Shown one piece after another: positions 7,798 through 17,520 of a DNA stretch of 64,000 bases (positions within the stretch are counted from its first letter, which is position 1; each line of letters opens with the position of its first letter). The translations under genes were made by a program, and so were the position numbers. The notes beneath the pieces are model-generated. The model was not told the DNA's origin and did no database searches. It saw nothing but the letters and a program-made list of their open reading frames with translations. Origin of the DNA: Clostridiales bacterium (GTDB taxonomy: Bacteria; Bacillota; Clostridia; Oscillospirales; Ruminococcaceae); NCBI GenBank assembly GCA_003150405.1, contig QAMM01000015.1, positions 1 to 64,000 on the forward strand. Reading direction: 5' to 3'.

Positions 7798-8961
7798 TTA
7801 GAAATCAACTTCGGTGCCATAGTAAATGGCGGTGAACAGTTTCTCCATTTCTTCCTGAGACGGCTGACGCGGACTGGAACCAGTGCAGGCGTCACCAATG
7901 GCATTTTTGGAAATCTCAGAGAGCTTTTCTTTGAATTCCGCTTCGTCAATGCCGAACTCCTTCAAGGTCTTTGGAATGCCCATTCTCTTGTTGAAGTCGT
8001 CAATCTTGCGGCAGAGTGCGTCAATCCCGTCAAGGCCAAGAGCGTTTGCAATGTCCTCATAACGTTTTGCAGCGTCCATCACCTTAGCGTTGTATTTGAT
8101 GACATACGGCAGGTAAATGGCATTTGCACAGCCGTGCGGAATGTGGCCAGTGCTAAAAGCAGCGCCGGTTTTGTGCGCCATTGAGTGGACAATGCCCAGC
8201 AACGCATTGGAGAATGCCATACCGGCGAGGCACTGTGCGTAATGCATCTGTTCGCGGGAAGTGGTGCAGCCGTTGTAGGAATCCGGCAGGTACTGCATAA
8301 CCATCTTAATGGCCTGCAGAGCAAGCGGATCGGTAAACGGCGAATGCAATGTGGAAACATAAGCCTCAATGGCATGGGTCAGTGCGTCCATACCAGTGTG
8401 GGCGGTAAGCTTCGCAGGCATGGTTTCAGCAAGCTCCGGATCAACTATAGCAACATCCGGGGTGATGTTGAAATCGGCCAGCGGGTATTTAATTCCCTTT
8501 GCATAGTCGGTGATAACCGAGAAAGCGGTCACTTCGGTCGCGGTACCGGAAGTAGACGGAATTGCAAGGAATTTCGCTTTGGTACGCAGGGTTGGGAAAT
8601 TAAACGGAGTGATGAGATCCTCAAAGGTGGTCTCCGGGTATTCGTAAAACGCCCACATTGCCTTTGCAGCGTCAATCGGGGAACCGCCGCCGATGGATAC
8701 AATCCAGTCCGGCTCAAATTCGCGCATTGCCGCAGCGCCCTTCATAACCGTTTCAACCGATGGATCCGGCTCAACGCCTTCAAACAGCTTGGTCTCAATA
8801 CCGGCTTCATGCAGGTAGTTCTCAACCTTGTCCAAGAATCCGAATTTTTTCATTGAGCCGCCGCCAACAACAATAATGGCTTTTTTGCCCTTCAGGGTTT
8901 TCAGCTCTTCCAGCGAGCCTTTGCCGTAATAAATATCTCTCGGTAATGTAAAACGTGCCAT
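7798..8961 (-). CDS. Iron-containing alcohol dehydrogenase
   Basis: 387 residues, the usual length of group III metal alcohol dehydrogenases, cytoplasmic. The NAD(P)-binding GGGS motifs lie near residues 33-36 and 92-95 (SIGGGSPIDAAKA). The metal-site motifs follow in order: GMDALTHAIEAY near 190-202, GIVHSMAHKTG near 260 and HIPHG near 275, providing one Asp and three His. It interconverts an aldehyde and an alcohol with NAD(P)H; ethanol or butanol formation is likely in a fermenter, but the substrate cannot be read from the sequence. It is divergent from a LysR regulator across about 200 bases. A strong terminator follows. Confidence 0.93.
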   Translation of the reverse strand: MARFTLPRDIYYGKGSLEELKTLKGKKAIIVVGGGSMKKFGFLDKVENYLHEAGIETKLFEGVEPDPSVETVMKGAAAMREFEPDWIVSIGGGSPIDAAKAMWAFYEYPETTFEDLITPFNFPTLRTKAKFLAIPSTSGTATEVTAFSVITDYAKGIKYPLADFNITPDVAIVDPELAETMPAKLTAHTGMDALTHAIEAYVSTLHSPFTDPLALQAIKMVMQYLPDSYNGCTTSREQMHYAQCLAGMAFSNALLGIVHSMAHKTGAAFSTGHIPHGCANAIYLPYVIKYNAKVMDAAKRYEDIANALGLDGIDALCRKIDDFNKRMGIPKTLKEFGIDEAEFKEKLSEISKNAIGDACTGSSPRQPSQEEMEKLFTAIYYGTEVDF

Positions 8962-9092
8962 ACAATATCCTCCTCATGAATGATTTGGGAATTAGTGTTT
9001 TAAAAGGTTTCCAACATGAGAAACGGTTACACAGATTGGGGCATGTCCGTTTGAAAAAAGTTTAAAAACCTTTGCTTGTTAATATTTTATCA

Positions 9093-9121
9093 TTGTCAAT
9101 CACCGCCGGGTAATGTATAAT
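9093..9121 (+). promoter_or_regulatory. Sigma-A promoter of the LysR gene
   Basis: TTGTCA (9093-9098), a 17-base spacer and TATAAT (9116-9121) lie 45 bases before the lysR-type start. The region also serves the divergent dehydrogenase gene, so the regulator probably binds here. Confidence 0.7.
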
Positions 9122-9165
9122 AAATATAGTTTCCATAACTTTTTGGAATAAAGGGGGGCATTGCC

Positions 9166-10104
9166 ATGAATACACAGCACATGCGGTATGTTGTTGAGGT
9201 GGAAAAAACCGGCTCCATTACCAAGGCGGCACATAATCTTTATATGGGTCAGCCCAATCTCAGCAAAGCCATCAAGGAGCTGGAAAGCGAACTCGGTATC
9301 ATTATCTTCAAGCGCACGGCTAAGGGGGTTGAACCTACCCGCCAGGGGGCGGAGTTTTTATCTTACGCCAAAACCATTCTTGCGCAGATAGATGAGCTTG
9401 AATCCCTGTATAAACCACACACCCAAAAAAGCGTAACCCTCAATGTTTCAGCGCCACGCGCTACCTACATTTCGGTTGCTTTTGCCAACTTCCTCAGCCA
9501 ATATACGTCAGAGGAACAGCTCAATGTACGTTACCATGAGACCAGCGCCCCAGGCGCCATCCACGACGTGGCAGGCGGGGAGTCTAACCTCGCCATCATT
9601 CGTTCACAGGAAATGTACGAGCCCTACTATCAAAGCCTGCTCCGGGAACATGGCCTTGCCAGTGAGGAGCTGTGGTCGTTCTCCATGTCGGTCCTTATGT
9701 CGGAGTCCCATTCTCTTGCCGGATATGAGGATATTCCTTATCACCTTTTAAGCGGCTGCACCGAAATTGTCCATGGGGATTTCCAGCCTCCGCCACTTTC
9801 CTTTGCCCATATCCGCAAAAGCGCCCGGCTGGAAACGCCGCACAAATCCATTGCGGTGTATGACCGCGGCATTCAGTTCGACCTGCTCCAGCGGGTGCAC
9901 GATACCTTTATGTGGGTCTCTCCCATGCCGCAGGATGAGCTGGAGCGCAAGCACCTAGTTCTGCGCCGGTGCAGCTCGGCCGCGGCTGTCAACCGGGATC
10001 TCCTCGTCACCAACCCCAAACGGCCGCTCAACCGGCACGAGGCCCTCTTTGTAGAGGCTCTCCGGCAGTCGTTGAAACAAACCGATCTGGTATGCCCTGC
10101 CTAA
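9166..10104 (+). CDS. LysR-family transcriptional regulator
   Basis: 312 residues. The N-terminal winged helix (residues about 1-60, with GSITKAAHNLYMGQPNLSKAIKELE) is typical of LysR regulators. A periplasmic-binding-protein-like effector domain follows from about residue 90. The AAGGGGGG site precedes ATG 9166. LysR proteins usually control the divergent neighbour and themselves, so the iron alcohol dehydrogenase is the likely target. The effector is unknown. Confidence 0.93.
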   Translation: MNTQHMRYVVEVEKTGSITKAAHNLYMGQPNLSKAIKELESELGIIIFKRTAKGVEPTRQGAEFLSYAKTILAQIDELESLYKPHTQKSVTLNVSAPRATYISVAFANFLSQYTSEEQLNVRYHETSAPGAIHDVAGGESNLAIIRSQEMYEPYYQSLLREHGLASEELWSFSMSVLMSESHSLAGYEDIPYHLLSGCTEIVHGDFQPPPLSFAHIRKSARLETPHKSIAVYDRGIQFDLLQRVHDTFMWVSPMPQDELERKHLVLRRCSSAAAVNRDLLVTNPKRPLNRHEALFVEALRQSLKQTDLVCPA

Positions 10105-10305
10105 AAACAAAAGCTCACGGATTGGGGACGGCATTTCAAAAACAAGAGAAATCCAATCCTTTCCTCAAATGGTTTTTGTTACGCCATCCGGTGTTCCGGG
10201 CGCTTTTTACTGCTCCCGCACCGGCATGGGGGATTCGTTCCCACTGTTGGCTGGCGCGTTTTGGCGTTTGTTTCCCAATTCAACGCCCCTGGTTGCTTGC
10301 ACTTT

Positions 10306-11229
10306 TCAAACCAGTTGTTCACAGAATGTGAGAATATCTTCAAAAACGGTGAGGCGGATGTCCTCGTTCAGAAGTTCATGTCGCTTTCCGGGGTAGAGCT
10401 TAGCGTCTACGTTGGCATAGCCACGCTCCCGCAGAAAAGAAACTGCCTTTTGGAATTTCACCTCGTTGATTAAGCACGGGTCGTCTGCGCCGGACAAAAA
10501 CAGGATAGGCAGGCCGGGCTGGCGCATCTGCCAGCCTGTTTTGCCGTAGGCCTCCAGCATCAGCCCATAGAGGTGGTAAAAACCGTTTGCCGTAAAGGTG
10601 AAACCGCAGAGCGGATCATCGTCGTACGCCTGTACACTCTCCCGCAGGCTGGAAGTCCATGCGTTGTCGCTCCCTTCGGCGCGGTAGCGTCTGCTGAAGG
10701 AGCCAAAAGAAAGCTGCTGCAGCAGTCTGCTGCGGTAGCGGCCTCCTTTCACTGCGCCGATGATCTTGGCAAGCAGCCGACCAAGACGTGCCGCCGGGTT
10801 GTAGCTGGGCGAGCCGCAGACAATCAGTCCCGCCAGTTCGCTGTCATATCGTTTGAGATAGGCGCGCACTACCATTGAGCCCATGCTGTGCCCAAACAGA
10901 ACGAGCGGTTTCCCGGGAAATTCGGCCTTTGCATATTCGGTTACCTGGTGCAGGTCTTCTACCAGCGCTTCTGCGCCGCCATCATATAAATATCCTAGGT
11001 CTTTTTGAGCGGCAACGCTTTCACCATGTCCGCGGTGATCGTGGATGACACAGGCGTAGCCATGTGCACACAGGTATTCCATCAGGGGGAGGTACCGCTC
11101 TTTGTGTTCGCTCATTCCATGCGCAATCTGAAAAATTGCTTTCGCTTCTCCTGAATCCGGCTTCCCGCAGATGACGCTAATCGAAATCCCGTCTGCCCGG
11201 GACGTCAGTACCGTTTGTTTTTGCTGCAT
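10306..11229 (-). CDS. Alpha/beta hydrolase, monoacylglycerol lipase/lysophospholipase type
   Basis: 307 residues with the serine-hydrolase order HGMSEHKERY (oxyanion region, about 37-46), GHSMGS (nucleophile elbow, Ser about 116), SGADDPC (Asp about 250) and GKRHELLNE (His about 282). This layout matches lysophospholipase/monoacylglycerol lipase-like hydrolases. There is no signal peptide, so it is cytoplasmic. It stands alone on the minus strand between the LysR gene and a divergent exported protein. The actual ester substrate is not predictable. Confidence 0.9.
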   Translation of the reverse strand: MQQKQTVLTSRADGISISVICGKPDSGEAKAIFQIAHGMSEHKERYLPLMEYLCAHGYACVIHDHRGHGESVAAQKDLGYLYDGGAEALVEDLHQVTEYAKAEFPGKPLVLFGHSMGSMVVRAYLKRYDSELAGLIVCGSPSYNPAARLGRLLAKIIGAVKGGRYRSRLLQQLSFGSFSRRYRAEGSDNAWTSSLRESVQAYDDDPLCGFTFTANGFYHLYGLMLEAYGKTGWQMRQPGLPILFLSGADDPCLINEVKFQKAVSFLRERGYANVDAKLYPGKRHELLNEDIRLTVFEDILTFCEQLV

Positions 11230-11391
11230 GGAGAATCCTCCTTTCGTCTGCGCCTTTTATTTTCAGTATAGCACCGGCGTTGTTTTTTTACCACCTTTTC
11301 GAAAAAGGTCCGTCTTATAATTCTGCCCAAAAAAGAAACCTGCTTTCTGTTGGATCTGTAAAAGAAATGAGCGGAAGCATGGAAAATACTA

Positions 11392-11420
11392 TTTACTCTT
11401 CACAAAGAATCCGTTATAAT
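11392..11420 (+). promoter_or_regulatory. Sigma-A promoter
   Basis: TTTACT (11392-11397), 17-base spacer, TATAAT (11415-11420). It is placed to drive the exported protein at 11467 and probably the GH27 and cytidylate-kinase-like genes behind it. Confidence 0.7.
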
Positions 11421-11466
11421 AAAATTAATCCAATCAAGCCTCAGTCGTTACAAGGATGAATCAACT

Positions 11467-12048
11467 ATGACAAAGAAAATCATCACAATCGGCATATTGG
11501 CCGTGGCGGCAGTCGCACTGTTGGCTCTCATGATCCTCGGCCGGAACAACAAGCCGGTTGATGCGGCTGGCGTGCGGATTGAAACCTCGGTGGATTCACT
11601 GCTGCCTGCGCTGGACGCGTATGGCTGGTTTAACGGTATGCCGCTGTCTTACAATACAGAGCAGTCGTATTCCGACTCACAGGGGACGTATTATCCGGTA
11701 ACCGAACGGTTCAGCACTTATTCTGAGCTGAGCAGTTATATTTATACTGTTTTTAGTCCTGAAATCTCGCTTCATTTGCTGAGCAATGGAGCCTATAAAG
11801 ACATTGACGGCAGATTGTGCGTCAGCCCCAGCCGTTCGACGACAACGCATGACGACGCTTCAAGCGTCATCAATAAAGAAGTTTTTACCATTACAACCCA
11901 GACAGCCGACCGCATTGAGTACGTTTCTTCGGTCACCTATGTTTCCAAAACCGATTTTGACGATGTCAAAGGCGTTTATGATTTTCATTTTATCTGTGAA
12001 AATTTAAACGGTCAGTTTTTGTTTACCACCTTTGAATATTATTATTAA
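11467..12048 (+). CDS. Exported or membrane-anchored protein, possibly IseA-like
   Basis: 193 residues. A Lys-rich start and a hydrophobic helix at about residues 5-24 indicate a signal anchor. The outside part has a G-T-Y-Y-P-V...YSELSSYIYTVFS...DGRLCV pattern that resembles the IseA-type fold (inhibitors of cell-wall DL-endopeptidases), but the likeness is weak and made by eye. It is the first gene of a run with the GH27 glycosidase 40 bases downstream. No lipobox cysteine is present. Function should be treated as unknown. Confidence 0.7.
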   Translation: MTKKIITIGILAVAAVALLALMILGRNNKPVDAAGVRIETSVDSLLPALDAYGWFNGMPLSYNTEQSYSDSQGTYYPVTERFSTYSELSSYIYTVFSPEISLHLLSNGAYKDIDGRLCVSPSRSTTTHDDASSVINKEVFTITTQTADRIEYVSSVTYVSKTDFDDVKGVYDFHFICENLNGQFLFTTFEYYY

Positions 12049-12087
12049 TCCAGTTGTCTCATATCTTATAAAAGGAGTTATTGGAAC

Positions 12088-13404
12088 ATGATTTCACACA
12101 AAAACGAATGGGCAAAGACCCCGCCGATGGGCTGGAACAGCTGGGACTGTTACGGCGCTTCGGTTACAGAAGAAGAGGTCCGCGGCAACGCGGAATACAT
12201 GGCAAAGCATTTAAAGCAGCATGGCTGGGAATATGTGGTTGTCGATATTCAGTGGTATGAACCAACGGCGGATTCTTCTGCCTACCACCCCTTTGTCCCG
12301 CTGGAAATGGATGAATACGGCCGCCTGATGCCGGCTCCCAACCGTTTTCCGTCTGCGGTGAATGGTGTGGGTTTCAAACCTCTTGCGGATTATGTCCACA
12401 GCCTGGGGCTTAAATTCGGTATCCACATCATGCGCGGCATTCCGCGGCAGGCGGTTCACGCGGCAACCCCGGTCAAGGGGACAGAGGTCACTGCTCGTGA
12501 CGTTGCGCATCCGTTCTCGCTCTGCTCTTGGAATACCGATATGTACGGCGTGAATCCGGACGCACCCGGTGCCCAGCAGTATTACAATTCCCTCATGGAG
12601 CTTTATGCTGAATGGGGCGTCGACTACATTAAGGTGGACGATATCTGTGTTACCTATTTTGCCCCGGATAATCTCTATTCGGCAGAATCGGAAATTGAGC
12701 TCATCCGCCGCGCCATTGATCAGTGCGGCCGTCCGATTGTTCTGAGCCTCTCGCCGGGCCCCGCACTCATTGAACGGGCGGAGCATTTAAAGGCGAACGC
12801 CAACCTTTGGCGGATGACCAACGACTATTGGGACCGTTGGCCGGATTTGACCAATATGTTCGACCGCTGCGCCGTTTGGACAGAGCATGTCGGCCCGGGC
12901 TGCTGGCCGGACTGTGATATGCTTCCGTTGGGGCGAATTGGTATCCGTGCGGTGGACAGCGGCAACGGAGACCGTATGACCCGTTTTACCCACGACGAAC
13001 AGAGAACCATGATGACCCTCTGGTGCATTTTCCGTTCCCCGCTGATGTTCGGCGGCGAACTGCGCAGCAACGACGAATGGACTTTAAACCTAATCACCAA
13101 CGACGATATCCTTGAAATGCACCGCAGCTCCCACGGCGCACACCCGGTTGCCCGCAACGGCAAACAGGGGAACCATTATATTTGGGTTGCGGAGCATGAC
13201 AACGGCAGGGATCTTTATGTGGCGCTCTTCAGCCATGAAAATATCCCATATCGTATGGAAGCAACCTTTGCGCGTTTGGGGATTGAAGGCAGCTTCAAGG
13301 CCCGCGAACTTTGGAGCGGGGAAGACTTAGGCGTTCTCTCTAGTTCCATTGTTGCAGAAATCCCGGCGCATGGCGTCAAGGCGTACCGGCTCTCCCCGGT
13401 GTAA
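12088..13404 (+). CDS. Glycoside hydrolase family 27 (alpha-galactosidase-like)
   Basis: 438 residues, no signal peptide, so it probably acts on imported oligosaccharides. The opening PPMGWNSWDCYG and VVVDIQW segments are GH27 hallmarks. YIKVDD places the likely nucleophile at Asp184, and RMTND places the likely acid/base at Asp246, in a TIM barrel to about residue 340 followed by a beta-sandwich domain. The family cleaves terminal alpha-galactose or alpha-N-acetylgalactosamine by a retaining mechanism; which one is not decided here. AAGGAG at 12072 fits the ATG. It is followed by a cytidylate-kinase-like gene. Confidence 0.9.
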   Translation: MISHKNEWAKTPPMGWNSWDCYGASVTEEEVRGNAEYMAKHLKQHGWEYVVVDIQWYEPTADSSAYHPFVPLEMDEYGRLMPAPNRFPSAVNGVGFKPLADYVHSLGLKFGIHIMRGIPRQAVHAATPVKGTEVTARDVAHPFSLCSWNTDMYGVNPDAPGAQQYYNSLMELYAEWGVDYIKVDDICVTYFAPDNLYSAESEIELIRRAIDQCGRPIVLSLSPGPALIERAEHLKANANLWRMTNDYWDRWPDLTNMFDRCAVWTEHVGPGCWPDCDMLPLGRIGIRAVDSGNGDRMTRFTHDEQRTMMTLWCIFRSPLMFGGELRSNDEWTLNLITNDDILEMHRSSHGAHPVARNGKQGNHYIWVAEHDNGRDLYVALFSHENIPYRMEATFARLGIEGSFKARELWSGEDLGVLSSSIVAEIPAHGVKAYRLSPV

Positions 13405-13470
13405 GCGGTTGCTTGCCCCGGCTCCGGGCGAATGCCCGGAAAATACATTGAAGCAGGCGGAGGAATCAGT

Positions 13471-14097
13471 ATGAAACATGTTGTATTGACCGTTGGACGT
13501 ATGTTCGGCAGCGGCGGCCGTGAAATCGGCAAGAAGGTCGCTGAAAAGTGCGAAATGGTGTACTATGACAAAGAGCTTCTCGAACTGGCGGCAAAGGAGA
13601 GCGGCATGAGTGTTGAAGTGCTCGAAAACATCGACGAGTCTGCGAGCAACAGCCTGTTATACTCCCTTTCCACCGGAGCGCACCTTTTCGGCGGGCATTT
13701 TGCCCAGACGGCAGAGCCTCCGCTGCATGACAAGCTCTATATTGCGCAGGCAAACATCATTAAGGAAATTGCACACAAAGAAAGCTGTGTCATTGTCGGT
13801 CGCTGTGCCGATTACCTGCTCCGCAATATGGAGGAATGCATCAAAATCTTCATTTATGCACCGCCGGAGGTACGCATTAAACGTGTCACCGAGGTTTACG
13901 GCGCAAAAAATGAAAAGGAGGCGGGCGAGCAGATCCGCAAAATTGACAAACGCCGTTCCTCCTATTACAATTTCTATTCCGGTAAAAAGTGGGGAAGTAT
14001 GGAGAATTACCACCTTTGTATTGACAGTTCTCTGCTCGGCATTGACGCCTCTGCGGATATGATTGCTGAAATCGTCCGGCGCAAAACTGCCGAATAA
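13471..14097 (+). CDS. Cytidylate-kinase-like family protein
   Basis: 208 residues of the Cmk-like family (PF13189). The P-loop region is TVGRMFGSGGREIGKKVAE (about residues 6-24), YYDKELLELAA follows, and CVIVGRCADYLL lies near 110. GGAGGA at 13459-13464 decides ATG 13471 over an upstream frame start. These are distinct from true cytidylate kinase, which is encoded separately at 62342, and their natural substrate is unclear. A strong terminator follows at 14112. Confidence 0.88.
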   Translation: MKHVVLTVGRMFGSGGREIGKKVAEKCEMVYYDKELLELAAKESGMSVEVLENIDESASNSLLYSLSTGAHLFGGHFAQTAEPPLHDKLYIAQANIIKEIAHKESCVIVGRCADYLLRNMEECIKIFIYAPPEVRIKRVTEVYGAKNEKEAGEQIRKIDKRRSSYYNFYSGKKWGSMENYHLCIDSSLLGIDASADMIAEIVRRKTAE

Positions 14098-14111
14098 ACC
14101 GTTGAATAACA

Positions 14112-14146
14112 AAAATGCGGGGCGTGAAAACGTCCCGCATTTTTTA
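14112..14146 (+). terminator. Terminator after the GH27/kinase run
   Basis: AAAATGCGGGGCGT (14112-14125) pairs with ACGTCCCGCATTTT (14130-14143) around a GAAA loop, with one G-T pair, and runs into T's. Confidence 0.9.
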
Positions 14147-14343
14147 TTATCAGCATCTGTCTATTTTACACAGCCTTTCGCTGTGGACGGTGAAAAATTA
14201 GCTCTGCTGGCTTCCGGCGCCTGTATGGTTTTTCTATAAAGTTTTGCAGGATATCTCTGTCCCTCGGGGTCTGCAAAGTACCTGCTGTAAAAGATTTTTG
14301 TGCAATGAAAAATTTCAGCGCCGTATCTTGTGCATTTCATCCC

Positions 14344-14659
14344 TTGTGCCGCCTTTGTAAATTCGTTATAATGGTACAAAACGGCAATGTTCAGGCGCCC
14401 GCTGCCAGAGAGAACAGCGGGTACCAAACAGTCTAAAAGGAAAGCGTAGTTTTGTTGGGGAGTAAGACGTCGCAGCCTTTGCCTGTTATATGGGGAATGG
14501 TTCCATTCGCCGCGGAAAGCGGTGTGGCTACAAGTGTGTTGCCTGCCTTATGCAGTGGAGTGGGCCGCAGGACCCATTCAGCCCGGAATTGCCGCATAGC
14601 AGACCAGAACCCGAACCAACGTCCAAATTTGAATCACAGCACAATCGGAGGAGAGTTTT
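14344..14659 (+). promoter_or_regulatory. Promoter and long leader of the ABC exporter gene
   Basis: TTGTGC (14344-14349), a 17-base spacer and TATAAT (14367-14372) form a good promoter, leaving a leader of about 280 bases before the ABC exporter start. The leader contains a CCCGCTG...CAGCGGG hairpin near 14397-14418 and a GGGGAGTA sequence near 14457. I could not match it to a known riboswitch. The rest of the 14147-14659 gap shows no supportable gene. Confidence 0.5.
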
Positions 14660-16384
14660 ATGCGCTATGCGTTTCGTTTGCTCAAGTTTACCAAAAAATA
14701 CAGTTATCTTCTGGTCCTGACCGGAATTGCCATTATTGGTGTTACCGCAGTCAACCTGTATGTCCCCTGGTGCATCCGGGATGTCACCGCCATTCTCACG
14801 GGCGGCGGACCGGATATGCTCGCATCCATTTACCACATTGCCTGGATGCTTGGGGCTGCTTATGTCGGCAAGGTGTTCCTGCGTTTCTGCCAGTCTTACC
14901 TGAGTCATGTCGCGTCCTGGAATGTCGTCGCGCAGCTCCGCACCGAGGTCTATGCCCACCTGCAAAAGCTGTCTCTTTCCTATTACAGCAACAAGCAGAC
15001 CGGCCAGCTCATGTCTCGTGTGATGAATGACACCGCCCTGCTCGAGCAAATGGTCGCCCACTCCATTCCGGATGTGGCCTCCAACATCTTCATCCTCATC
15101 GGCGTTACGACCCTGCTCATGACCATCAACTGGCAGCTCGCTCTGTTGGTGCTCATCCCGATCCCGTTGATTTTTGTTTTAACCTATTGGTTTTCCACCC
15201 GTGTACGCCCTTACTTCCGTAAAGCGGCACAGGATATTGCGGATTTAAACGCCGCGTTGCAGGACAATCTTTCTGGTATCCGGGAGATTCAGGCCTTCAA
15301 CCAGCAGGTGCCGGAGCGCAACAAAATTGAGACAAAGGCGCGGAAGCACGCCAAATCCATTCTGCACGCCCTGTTTATGAGCGCTATTTTTCACCCGTCG
15401 GTTGAGTTCTGCGCGTCCGTGGGCACCGTCATTGTCATTGCGGTGGGCGGCACCATTGCGGTAAACGGCGGCATGTCCACAGCGGATGTTGTCGGCTTCA
15501 TCGCGTATCTTTCCATGTTCTATGCGCCGATTGAGGTGCTCGCCCGTGTCGCTGAGGATTTTCAGAACGCAATGGCTGGTTCCGAGCGCATTTTTGAGGT
15601 GCTGGATACCGAGCCGGATATCGTCGACAGACCCGGCGCGCGCAAGCTGAAAGCCTGTAAAGGCAACATCGCCTTTGAAGACGTCAGCTTTTCGTATGAT
15701 GCAGACACCAAAATTCTCGACCACGTTTCCTTTGAGGTCGAAGCCGGGCAGATGCTCGCCATTGTCGGCCCTACCGGAGTTGGCAAAACGACCACCATCA
15801 ACCTGCTCGCCCGGTTTTACGAACCGGAGGAGGGTGTCATCCTGATCGACGGCCAAAGCATTTCGGATTTGACCATCGACTCGTTGCGTGATCACATGAG
15901 CATTGTCTTGCAGGATGTTTTCCTCTTCAACGGCACCATTGCTGAAAACATTGCATACGGTTTTAAAAACGCCACCCCGGAACAGATTATTGAAGCGGCG
16001 AAAATTGCCCATATTCATGACTTTATTGAAGCCTTGCCGGAGGGATACAACACTTACATCGGCGAACGCGGCGTACGGTTGTCCGGCGGGCAGAAGCAGC
16101 GCATTTCCATTGCACGCGCTGTCCTGCGCAACACCGAAATTTTAATTCTTGATGAGGCTACTGCTGCTGTTGATACAGAAACAGAGGCGGAAATTCAGGC
16201 GGCAATCCAGAATCTTGTCGGCACCCGGACGGTCATCGTCATTGCGCACCGGCTTTCTACCGTGCGCCGGGCCGACAAAATCATCGTCCTCAATGAAGGG
16301 GTTATTGCTGAATCCGGCACCCATGAGGAATTGCTTGCAAAACACGGGATTTACGCACATCTGTGCGAATCAAACCTAAAATAA
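14660..16384 (+). CDS. ABC exporter, fused permease and ATPase
   Basis: 574 residues. Six membrane helices fill the first 310 or so residues. The ATPase follows with GPTGVGKTT (Walker A, about 369), LSGGQKQR (signature, about 474), ILILDEAT (Walker B, about 494) and the H-loop IAHRLST. It is a homo- or heterodimeric exporter of the MsbA/LmrA type in the cell membrane; the cargo is unknown. A GGAGGAG site precedes ATG 14660. Downstream are a Gfo/Idh/MocA dehydrogenase and a polysaccharide deacetylase with short gaps, so a role linked to a glycan or glycolipid is an inference. Confidence 0.93.
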   Translation: MRYAFRLLKFTKKYSYLLVLTGIAIIGVTAVNLYVPWCIRDVTAILTGGGPDMLASIYHIAWMLGAAYVGKVFLRFCQSYLSHVASWNVVAQLRTEVYAHLQKLSLSYYSNKQTGQLMSRVMNDTALLEQMVAHSIPDVASNIFILIGVTTLLMTINWQLALLVLIPIPLIFVLTYWFSTRVRPYFRKAAQDIADLNAALQDNLSGIREIQAFNQQVPERNKIETKARKHAKSILHALFMSAIFHPSVEFCASVGTVIVIAVGGTIAVNGGMSTADVVGFIAYLSMFYAPIEVLARVAEDFQNAMAGSERIFEVLDTEPDIVDRPGARKLKACKGNIAFEDVSFSYDADTKILDHVSFEVEAGQMLAIVGPTGVGKTTTINLLARFYEPEEGVILIDGQSISDLTIDSLRDHMSIVLQDVFLFNGTIAENIAYGFKNATPEQIIEAAKIAHIHDFIEALPEGYNTYIGERGVRLSGGQKQRISIARAVLRNTEILILDEATAAVDTETEAEIQAAIQNLVGTRTVIVIAHRLSTVRRADKIIVLNEGVIAESGTHEELLAKHGIYAHLCESNLK

Positions 16385-16400
16385 CGAACGGAGGAATTGT

Positions 16401-17510
16401 ATGTCTGTCAAAAAAGTAGCAGTAATTGGCCTGGGCGATATTAGCGGTATCTACCTCAAAAACATCGCGCGGGTTTTTCAAAATATTGAACTGTACGGGG
16501 TCTGCACCCATCGTGTGGAGCGCGCCCGCGAGGCCGCAGCGGAGTATGGCGCTTCCAGGGTTTATGAAACCATGGAACAGGCGTTTGCTGACCCGGAGGT
16601 TGACATCGTCGTCAACCTTACTCGCCCGATGGAGCATTTTGACGTCACCATGAAGGCTTTGCAAGCGGGGAAACACGTCTACACCGAAAAGCCGCTTGGC
16701 GCTACGTTGGAGGAAGGGCGTAAAATCCGGGATTTCGCCGCTTCCAAAGGATTAAAAGTTGCCGGCGCGCCGGATACCTTCCTCGGCGGCGGATTGCAGA
16801 CCTGCCGCAAGCTCATCGACGATGGATTCATCGGCACTCCGCTCGGCGCGTCCGCGTTCATGACCTGCCGTGGGCATGAGCGGTGGCATCCCAACCCGGA
16901 GTTTTACTACAAAAAGGGCGGCGGCCCTATGATGGATATCGGCCCCTATTACCTCACGGCGATGGTCAGTCTGCTCGGCGGTATTGATACCGTTTCCGGC
17001 ATGTCCAAAGCTTCTTTCCCAACCCGTACCATCACCAGCCAGCCAAAGTACGGAACCACTATTGAAGTTGAAGCGCCAACCTATCAGACTGGCCTCATGC
17101 GTTTTGCTTCCGGGGTAATCGGCACCATTTTTGTGACCTTTGACGTTTACGCTTCTGAAACCCCGCGCATTGAAATCTACGGCTCAGAGGGCACCCTCTC
17201 GGTTCCCGATCCTAATACTTTTGGCGGCCCGGTTCGGCTGTTCCGCCCCGGCAGCGGTGAGTTTATGGAGATTCCGCTCACCCACGGCTATGCGGAAAAC
17301 AGCCGCGGCATCGGTGTAGCGGATTTGGCAAACGCTATCCGGGACAACCGCGCCCCGCGCGCCGGTGTCGATTTGATGTACCATGTTCTTGAGGCATTTG
17401 CCGCTTTTGAGCGCAGCAATGCGTCTGGCGCCCACATCAAACTGGAGTCTACCATTGAACGCCCGGCGCCGCTTGCCTTCAGCGAGCTTGCCGGCGTGCT
17501 GGACGACTAA
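16401..17510 (+). CDS. Gfo/Idh/MocA-family NAD(P)-dependent oxidoreductase
   Basis: 369 residues. The N-terminal Rossmann fold opens with VAVIGLGDISGIYL (about 6-19), and the family EKPLGATLEEGR motif (about 95-106) carries the conserved Lys used in catalysis. The C-terminal domain holds GGGPMMDIGPYYL (about 173-185). These enzymes oxidise or reduce sugars or sugar derivatives; the substrate is not known. The start follows the ABC exporter stop by 16 bases with a GGAGGAA site, and the polysaccharide deacetylase follows by 10 bases, so this is a three-gene operon. Confidence 0.92.
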   Translation: MSVKKVAVIGLGDISGIYLKNIARVFQNIELYGVCTHRVERAREAAAEYGASRVYETMEQAFADPEVDIVVNLTRPMEHFDVTMKALQAGKHVYTEKPLGATLEEGRKIRDFAASKGLKVAGAPDTFLGGGLQTCRKLIDDGFIGTPLGASAFMTCRGHERWHPNPEFYYKKGGGPMMDIGPYYLTAMVSLLGGIDTVSGMSKASFPTRTITSQPKYGTTIEVEAPTYQTGLMRFASGVIGTIFVTFDVYASETPRIEIYGSEGTLSVPDPNTFGGPVRLFRPGSGEFMEIPLTHGYAENSRGIGVADLANAIRDNRAPRAGVDLMYHVLEAFAAFERSNASGAHIKLESTIERPAPLAFSELAGVLDD

Positions 17511-17520
17511 GGAGGAGCTT

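Noticed and set aside
14452..14600. yybP-ykoY (manganese) riboswitch before the ABC exporter
   Set aside because: GGGGAGTA matches the 5' signature, but the required GGCAAGACC-like 3' part and closing stem were not found.
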